8,346 nt of DNA from Candidatus Nitrosopumilus sp. (GTDB lineage Archaea; Thermoproteota; Nitrososphaeria; Nitrososphaerales; Nitrosopumilaceae), in contig JAOTSS010000074.1 in the NCBI GenBank assembly GCA_029864805.1, positions 1-8,346 on the forward strand, written 5' to 3'. The translations under genes were made by a program, and so were the position numbers. Of the stretch, positions 4,544-8,346 are shown piece by piece. How positions within the stretch are numbered: the first letter of the stretch is position 1; each line of letters starts with the position of its first letter. The notes under the pieces were generated by a model. It saw only the letters and a program-made list of their open reading frames with translations, was not told where the DNA came from and searched no databases.

Positions 4544-5102
4544 CATTATTTGAGACCATATGTGATATTCTCAAGTTTGTAAGAATTTCATTTAGAAAAT
4601 CGTCTTCTTGTTGATGTGCAATGTCATCCATAATTATCTTCCAACAATCTTCAATCTTTCTGTTTATCTGCGAGAACATTCTGTCATTTTTAAATGCTGG
4701 ATAGTATGATAATAATTTCATTATGCCATCTGTTGATTGAACAATGTGTATCATGTGGATTATTTCTCTTAATCGTTCATGAAATGAGAATTTCTCTTCA
4801 CTGTTTATTATCTTGAATTTTTTTATTTCTTCATAAACTGTTTCAATTTCTTGGTACAGATTTTTCAATTGATTGCTTACTGATTCGTATAAATCTATCA
4901 ATTCATATTCTATATGAGATCTACTATGAACTTTTTTTTCTATTTCGCCAGCTTCTACTAATGCACTAATTTCTCTGTAAACAATCTTCTCACTACCCAT
5001 TTTTTTAATAACTCTCTTAGCAAGTTCGGTACCTCGAATTTTCCCATTTTCATTGAGAATTCTTATAATCTCCGTTCTGATAATCTGTGAATTTTTATCC
5101 AT
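4536..5102 (-). CDS. Winged-helix DNA-binding protein with helical C-terminal domain, 188 aa
   Basis: Residues 5-70 read as a winged helix: helix 1 (IIRTEIIRILNENG), helix 2 (TELAKRVIKKM, 25-35), a recognition helix around SEKIVYREISALVEAG (37-52), then a wing EIEKKVHSRSHIEYELI (53-69). Residues 70-98 form a likely coiled coil (SVSNQLKNLYQEIETVYEEIKK), and 105-185 are all helical with HERLREIIHMIHIV and a cluster of M, H and Y. It could be a transcription factor whose C-terminal domain dimerises or senses a ligand; the target is unknown. Its ATG overlaps the end of the upstream gene in ATGGATAA (8 nt), so the two are translationally coupled. There is no membrane segment. The assignment to a named regulator family is open. 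Confidence 0.75.
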   Translation of the reverse strand: MDKNSQIIRTEIIRILNENGKIRGTELAKRVIKKMGSEKIVYREISALVEAGEIEKKVHSRSHIEYELIDLYESVSNQLKNLYQEIETVYEEIKKFKIINSEEKFSFHERLREIIHMIHIVQSTDGIMKLLSYYPAFKNDRMFSQINRKIEDCWKIIMDDIAHQQEDDFLNEILTNLRISHMVSNNVN

Positions 5103-5475
5103 GATTTATCCCAGAATTACTTTGATATTTTTCTATGACTGCTTTTTCACCCATCTTGTTAATCTCTGTTACTAATAATTCCAAAATTTTTATCCCTTTT
5201 GTAATTGGTTCTTTGTTAATATTTTTTAGTTCCAAATTTTTTTTGAGTACACTTTTTTCATTATTAATAAAACTTAACAAACTAACATTTTTTCCCATAT
5301 TGAGATTTATAAAAAAATCAACATATTCAAAAGGTGATTTTATTCCCATGTTTTTTAATTTTCTATCTAGTATTTGTTTGAACCCGGATAAATTAGGTTT
5401 ATTTAGAATTTTTACATATAATTCGTATGGATAGTTGTGATAGACATGTTCGTGCTTATAAAAATGGAAAAACAT
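5095..5475 (-). CDS. Hypothetical lysine- and asparagine-rich protein, 126 aa
   Basis: No family is recognised. The N-terminus is rich in aromatics and histidine (FFHFYKHEHVYHNYPYELY, 2-20), with histidines at 4, 8, 10 and 13. The rest looks helical with a basic middle (KQILDRKLKNMGIKSPFEYVD) and an N/K-rich segment at 60-95. The base composition is even more AT-rich than the neighbours. It is the first gene of a two-gene unit with the winged-helix protein, overlapping it by 8 nt. The start is uncertain: the only ATG near the N-terminus lies 49 nt inside the divergent plus-strand ORF, no good TATA box precedes it, and no in-frame GTG or TTG follows soon after. The body of the ORF is likely real, and the plus-strand hydrophobic ORF across it is its shadow. 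Confidence 0.65.
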   Translation of the reverse strand: MFFHFYKHEHVYHNYPYELYVKILNKPNLSGFKQILDRKLKNMGIKSPFEYVDFFINLNMGKNVSLLSFINNEKSVLKKNLELKNINKEPITKGIKILELLVTEINKMGEKAVIEKYQSNSGINHG

Positions 5476-5681
5476 TTGATGAGTGCAAAGAGATGGCAGA
5501 ATTCCTGAACCCCGACTTTAAGAAACATATTGAAGAAAAAGGACGAGTTTTGTGGACTGAAATTCTAGAAAAAGTTGATCATGATGAGATACTCTACAAA
5601 CTAACACTAAAATTTCTAAGACGTGACGGTTACGATATTGGTAATTACAAAATTCCCGAAGTCAAGAAATTCATTTTGTAG
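5427..5681 (+). CDS. Hypothetical protein, 84 aa
   Basis: No family is recognised. The chain is small, soluble and helical: FDECKEMAEFLNPDFKKHIEEKG (17-39), then TEILEKVDHDEILYKLTLKFLRR (44-66), ending YDIGNYKIPEVKKFIL. Cysteines at 4 and 20 are the only ones. If the first ATG is used, the gene overlaps the divergent minus-strand ORF by 49 nt at their 5' ends; starting at the internal ATG at 5493 (MAEFLNPDFKK) would remove the overlap. A TATA-like stretch (GTTTATTTAG, about 5398-5407) lies 25 nt before the first ATG, and a stronger one (TTATAAAAA, 5456-5464) lies 33 nt before the second. The 3' end overlaps the convergent membrane protein gene by 11 nt. Confidence 0.6.
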   Translation: MDSCDRHVRAYKNGKTFDECKEMAEFLNPDFKKHIEEKGRVLWTEILEKVDHDEILYKLTLKFLRRDGYDIGNYKIPEVKKFIL

Positions 5682-6501
5682 GATCTATTTTACAACTACC
5701 ATCCGAATTTTGTAATTTTTTTGCCATTACATATGGTGTAATAATTAAAATTGGAATTGAAATCGCAATGAACAAAGTTTGCATTTGAGATAATGCTATT
5801 GATAGTGCTATTCCACTTGCTGTTCCAACAAATATTGACAAAAATGTACCTGCACATGTAGGGCACGCAATGAATAACCCTGTTGCTGCTCCTATGGTGG
5901 TAATTCCCCTGCCCTTCTTTGAAATGTTGTATGCGCTTACAGCAATTGCACCGTTCAATCCCACTAGATATGATACAATCACTTGTAATACCAAATTTAT
6001 TGGAATAATTTGTAATCCTACATGTTCTGTCAAATACACTATGATTTTTGGCATGTATCCTGGACCATCACAACATGGTGCAATAAATCCTGATGGAATT
6101 GTTGCACCATAATGAATTGCAAAATTAACCTCTGGCTGATATACCAGAGTTCCTGAAACTAGTGAAAAGAAAATACCATATCCGATGAATATCACAACAA
6201 AAATTTTACGTGATTTTGAATTCCAGGTTGTTAATGCAATAATTGTTGAGAGATCTTTCTGATTTGCATAAACTTTTCCTTTATGGTATCTATACAATCC
6301 AAAAGCAATTGCGCCAAATGCTACAACTAAAATAATATAAAACCCATAAGCTATTCTTTGTATTGAATCAATTGCAGCAGGAGTAAGTAACTCTGGATCT
6401 TGATACCTTGAATAGAGTAAAAACAGTATAGTTATTGTTACAAATCCTAACATGATTAATTTTTTCCCCTTACTGCGATTTTCTTCTAGATGTCCATCCA
6501 T
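5671..6501 (-). CDS. Multi-pass membrane protein with CC and CPTC cysteine motifs, 276 aa
   Basis: About six hydrophobic segments can be seen: roughly 14-31, 51-70, 99-120, 162-190, 201-230 and 232-257. The N-terminus is charged and the tail is polar (KKLQNSDGSCKIDPTK). Cysteines sit in three places: C143-C144 in the loop APCCDGPGYMP, C213-P-T-C216 inside a glycine-rich membrane segment (GLFIACPTCAGTF), and C270 near the end. H130, M150 and H160 lie near the CC pair. The cysteine arrangement suggests metal binding or thiol redox chemistry at the membrane, which would suit a copper-dependent ammonia oxidiser, but I recognise no named transporter or oxidoreductase family. The start has a TATA box about 25 nt upstream, so the gene is separate from the CBS gene. 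The 3' end overlaps the convergent small gene by 11 nt. Confidence 0.8.
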   Translation of the reverse strand: MDGHLEENRSKGKKLIMLGFVTITILFLLYSRYQDPELLTPAAIDSIQRIAYGFYIILVVAFGAIAFGLYRYHKGKVYANQKDLSTIIALTTWNSKSRKIFVVIFIGYGIFFSLVSGTLVYQPEVNFAIHYGATIPSGFIAPCCDGPGYMPKIIVYLTEHVGLQIIPINLVLQVIVSYLVGLNGAIAVSAYNISKKGRGITTIGAATGLFIACPTCAGTFLSIFVGTASGIALSIALSQMQTLFIAISIPILIITPYVMAKKLQNSDGSCKIDPTK

Positions 6502-6520
6502 TATTTCTAACCCGATTTAA

Positions 6521-6530
6521 TGAAATTAAA
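6521..6530 (-). promoter_or_regulatory. TATA box of the cysteine-motif membrane protein gene
   Basis: On the minus strand TTTAATTTCA is centred about 25 nt before the ATG. The gene therefore probably has its own start rather than depending on read-through from the CBS gene. Confidence 0.45.
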
Positions 6531-6581
6531 TTCTATCCTATTTGTTTTCTTGTTGAATTTTTGACTCATCTTTTAACTGTG

Positions 6582-6597
6582 GCCTAAAATAATAGGC
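6582..6597 (-). terminator. Possible terminator hairpin after the CBS-domain gene
   Basis: GCCTA (6582-6586) and TAGGC (6593-6597) pair perfectly around a 6-nt AT loop, 27 nt beyond the CBS stop codon. No long T run follows on the minus strand, so its strength as a terminator is doubtful. Confidence 0.3.
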
Positions 6598-6623
6598 TGT
6601 TTCAATTCAAATGTCTACAAATA

Positions 6624-7496
6624 TTATTTTGATTCATTATCTATGTAAATTGCTTTTAAGATATCTGTTTTGCTTATCACTCCACCTAATTTTCCATTAA
6701 TCCTAACTCCTACACCGTTGATTCTATTTTGCACCATTGCTTCACATGCTACAATAAGATCTTCTTCAAAATCAACAGATTCAAAAGTTTTTGTCATTAC
6801 ATCTTTTGCTCGAATAGTATTTCCAAAGCCCGATTCAGAAAGAAATCCCTTTCTTGTAAATACAATAGATACTGTGTCATCTGAATTATCCAAAACAGCA
6901 TCTGTGTTTCCTTGCTCTAATGCAACATGAAATAAATCTCGAAACGTCAGAATTCCTTCTGGTTCATTAATTTTGTTTTTTAAGAAAATCCTTGAAATTT
7001 TGTTTTCAATCATTTTTGACACCACATTTTTTAGAGATTCTTCAGAATTCATTGATATATAAGATATTGTCATAATCTCACCAACCGTATGTTTTCCAGG
7101 AAATTTCTTAATGTAATACTCTGCAATGTCTGTTTTTGTTATTATTCCAACTAATCCATCATCATTTGTAGAAACTCCAAGCGAACCAATGTCTTTCTCA
7201 AGCATCACTTCAACGCATTTCTCTACACTCATTGAATCATCTACTGAAATAATCTTATTCATTATGCTGGATACGTGAATTTCATCAAGATTTTTTTCGG
7301 AGTCATCATTTAGTAAAAATAAACCCAAGTCTTTCTCAGTTACTATTCCTATTGGGGAGTTTTCATCAGTTACTATTAATTTGCTTATGTTATTTTTAAT
7401 TAGTTCTGAAATAACCTTGGATAATGATGCATTTTTTTCTATTGTTATGGGTTTTTTCGCAATTGTAAACAAATCTGACAAATATCTCACTCTCAA
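6624..7496 (-). CDS. Four-CBS-domain protein, 290 aa
   Basis: Four CBS repeats are visible: about 8-61 (ending GIVTEKDLGLFLL), 76-130 (SSIMNKIISVDD...GIITKTDIAEYY), 138-192 (GEIMTISYISMN...GILTFRDLFHVA) and 230-284 (AKDVMTKTFESVD...GGVISKTDILKAI). Each ends with the usual G-[IV]-[IVL]-[ST]-x-x-D pattern. CBS pairs (Bateman modules) bind adenine nucleotides or SAM and transmit energy state to a partner. No enzymatic or membrane domain is attached, so the protein is a stand-alone sensor whose partner is unknown. The insert between repeats 3 and 4 (195-228) looks flexible. The start codon is TTG, directly after the TAA of the USP gene with no gap; a GTG at codon 3 and a TTG at codon 6 are alternatives, and no ATG lies nearby. 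It is co-transcribed with the USP gene. Confidence 0.9.
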   Translation of the reverse strand: MRVRYLSDLFTIAKKPITIEKNASLSKVISELIKNNISKLIVTDENSPIGIVTEKDLGLFLLNDDSEKNLDEIHVSSIMNKIISVDDSMSVEKCVEVMLEKDIGSLGVSTNDDGLVGIITKTDIAEYYIKKFPGKHTVGEIMTISYISMNSEESLKNVVSKMIENKISRIFLKNKINEPEGILTFRDLFHVALEQGNTDAVLDNSDDTVSIVFTRKGFLSESGFGNTIRAKDVMTKTFESVDFEEDLIVACEAMVQNRINGVGVRINGKLGGVISKTDILKAIYIDNESK

Positions 7497-7913
7497 TTAT
7501 TTGACTAGATATACTGGAATTTTGGATTTTTGAAGTATATGATTTGAAACACTTCCAATCATATCTTTTGATGCAGAGCCTGAACCTGTTGTACTCATTA
7601 CAATATGATCAAATTTTCCAGCTTTTGCTGTATGTAATGTGACATGGCTTGGTGATCCTCTAAGAATTTTTGTGGTAAATTTCACATTTTTGTTTCCTGC
7701 ACGCTTTTCTGCTTTTTTCAAAAGAATTTTTGCATCGTCTACGAGTTGTTTATCAAATGCTTTTGTCCTAGATCCACCTTCTATTACATGAGGGATAACA
7801 TGGATGCATGTTATTTGTCCATGCGTAAACCCTGCTAGAGTGATTGCTCTGTCTAGAGCTTCAAAAGATTTTTTAGAACCATCTAATGGTACTAGAATTC
7901 TATTAAGATCCAT
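7497..7913 (-). CDS. Universal stress protein, UspA family, 138 aa
   Basis: The family's single-domain length and landmarks are present: the N-terminal strand ILVPLDGSKKSFEAL (6-20) with D11, a second strand ITCIHVIPH (34-42), FDHIVMSTTG (101-110), and the nucleotide-loop pattern G110-S-G112 followed by G120-S121-V-S, then a final strand IPVYLVK. Members with G-x-G and GS motifs commonly bind ATP, so binding is likely here, although the usual histidine-glycine before the loop is replaced by T-T-G. The role is probably stress or energy signalling in the cytoplasm. It is the first gene of a unit with the CBS-domain protein and lies downstream of a TrkH-type potassium transporter; USP and CBS proteins near ion transporters often act as nucleotide-sensing regulators, but that link is inferred here. 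Confidence 0.92.
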   Translation of the reverse strand: MDLNRILVPLDGSKKSFEALDRAITLAGFTHGQITCIHVIPHVIEGGSRTKAFDKQLVDDAKILLKKAEKRAGNKNVKFTTKILRGSPSHVTLHTAKAGKFDHIVMSTTGSGSASKDMIGSVSNHILQKSKIPVYLVK

Positions 7914-7934
7914 AAGCTAATCCCTAAAACAGTT

Positions 7935-7943
7935 CAATATTAA
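7935..7943 (-). promoter_or_regulatory. TATA box of the USP-CBS operon
   Basis: On the minus strand TTAATATTG is centred about 26 nt before the USP ATG, giving a leaderless start. This argues that USP-CBS is transcribed separately from the TrkH gene 174 nt upstream. Confidence 0.5.
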
Positions 7944-8058
7944 GATTAGATTCTATTTCTTTTCTTGAATAACTATTCCGATCTTATCCAGTTTGAGATT
8001 AATTCAATCAAAGAATACTTGCATATGATGGAAAAATAATTACAATTGATGAGATGTA

Positions 8059-8095
8059 TTAGTTATCAAACCAAAAATAATAATTTTTTAACTAA
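8059..8095 (-). terminator. Probable terminator of the TrkH gene
   Basis: Just past the stop codon the minus strand reads TTAAAAAATTATTATTTTTGG, with a T5 run at 8073-8077. A perfect 7-bp inverted repeat, TTAGTTA (8059-8065) and TAACTAA (8089-8095), encloses it and overlaps the stop codon. The U-rich part is the likely archaeal termination signal. Confidence 0.4.
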
Positions 8096-8346
8096 GCTTA
8101 GGCATGAATATGTAAATTATTGCTATGATTTCTAATCTTCCAAATATCATTAAAAATCCCAAGACAATTTTTGTTGCAGGATCTGTCTCTAAATCAATTA
8201 CTCCTGCCGATAATCCTCCAGTAGTAATTACTCCTACAGATTCAAAGAACGCATCCTGATATGAGACTTGTTCACTTTCAGCAAGATGCAGTCCTGCAAT
8301 CGCAGAAATTGTTGGAAATAATGCCAATATGATCAATGTTGATGTG
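8088..8346 (-). CDS. TrkH/KtrB-family potassium transporter, C-terminal end (partial)
   Basis: Only the last 85 residues are in the window; the frame is open to the right edge, and the TTG at 8334-8336 is an internal leucine codon rather than a start. The fragment starts with a hydrophobic helix (LIILALFPTISAIAGL), then AFFESVGVITTGGLSAGV, which matches the fourth pore loop of TrkH/KtrB channels (ESVS...TVGLSTG pattern), including the TGGLSAG selectivity-filter region. A final helix KIVLGFLMIFGRLEIIAIIYIF follows, carrying the family's GRLE. These proteins form the potassium-conducting subunit and normally work with a nucleotide-binding TrkA/KtrA partner, which is not in this window. The C-terminus is normal for the family. 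The USP-CBS pair downstream is a plausible functional neighbour. Confidence 0.88.
   Translation of the reverse strand, partial: TSTLIILALFPTISAIAGLHLAESEQVSYQDAFFESVGVITTGGLSAGVIDLETDPATKIVLGFLMIFGRLEIIAIIYIFMPKLS

Noticed and set aside
5135..5434. Plus-strand 99-aa hydrophobic ORF
   Set aside because: It is antisense to the lysine-rich 126-aa ORF, which overlaps its downstream gene in an operon-like way. Phe/Leu/Ser-rich composition is typical of the complement of an AT-rich gene.
5870..6112. Plus-strand 80-aa ORF
   Set aside because: It is antisense to the multi-pass membrane protein, whose long frame and membrane pattern are clearly the coding signal.
6670..6930. Plus-strand 86-aa ORF
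   Set aside because: It is antisense to the fourth CBS repeat region of a confidently assigned gene.
8334..8346. TTG at 8334-8336 as the start of an 82-aa protein
   Set aside because: The frame stays open to the window edge and the sequence is the C-terminal end of a much longer TrkH-type transporter, so this TTG is an internal leucine.

Overview
The window looks like a piece of an AT-rich archaeal chromosome, most likely a marine ammonia-oxidising thaumarchaeon (Nitrososphaerota, Nitrosopumilus-like). The grounds are the very low GC content, the lysine- and isoleucine-rich proteins, many short ORFs resembling thaumarchaeal conserved hypotheticals, and TATA-like boxes repeatedly placed about 24-30 nt upstream of start codons with no Shine-Dalgarno sequence, as expected for leaderless archaeal mRNAs. 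There is no rRNA, tRNA, insertion sequence, integrase or CRISPR array. The lineage call is inferred from style, since no marker gene is present.

Left edge (1-748): the C-terminus of a lysine-rich protein built from six perfect 39-bp (13-residue) repeats, followed by about 500 nt without a convincing gene. That gap holds several strong inverted repeats, including an 18-bp perfect palindrome inside a larger hairpin, and an AT-rich inverted-repeat cluster over the promoter of the next gene.

Middle (749-5681): mostly short genes. They are two small plus-strand hypotheticals, a minus-strand helical protein, a two-helix membrane protein, a SAM-dependent O-methyltransferase of the CCoAOMT-like family, a divergently transcribed DUF6659-like/roadblock-like protein, a 115-aa hypothetical, an overlapping pair of charged helical proteins, a DUF5615-like PIN-fold protein, and an overlapping pair encoding an unknown lysine-rich protein and a winged-helix protein. 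An 84-aa hypothetical completes the set. Gene ends are very tightly packed: several convergent pairs overlap at their stop codons or lie 2 nt apart.

Right side (5671-8346): all on the minus strand. In transcription order it holds the C-terminus of a TrkH/KtrB-type potassium transporter (cut by the window edge), a universal stress protein (UspA family), a four-CBS-domain protein abutting it directly, and a multi-pass membrane protein with conserved-looking cysteine pairs (CC and CPTC). TrkH, UspA and CBS proteins plausibly form an ion-uptake and energy-sensing neighbourhood, since UspA and CBS domains commonly bind adenine nucleotides. The cysteine-rich membrane protein has its own promoter and is the least explained large gene here.

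I see no clear defence island or mobile system. The most promising undescribed items are the hairpin-rich gap after the repeat protein, the cysteine-pair membrane protein, and the winged-helix/unknown pair beside an unpaired DUF5615 gene.
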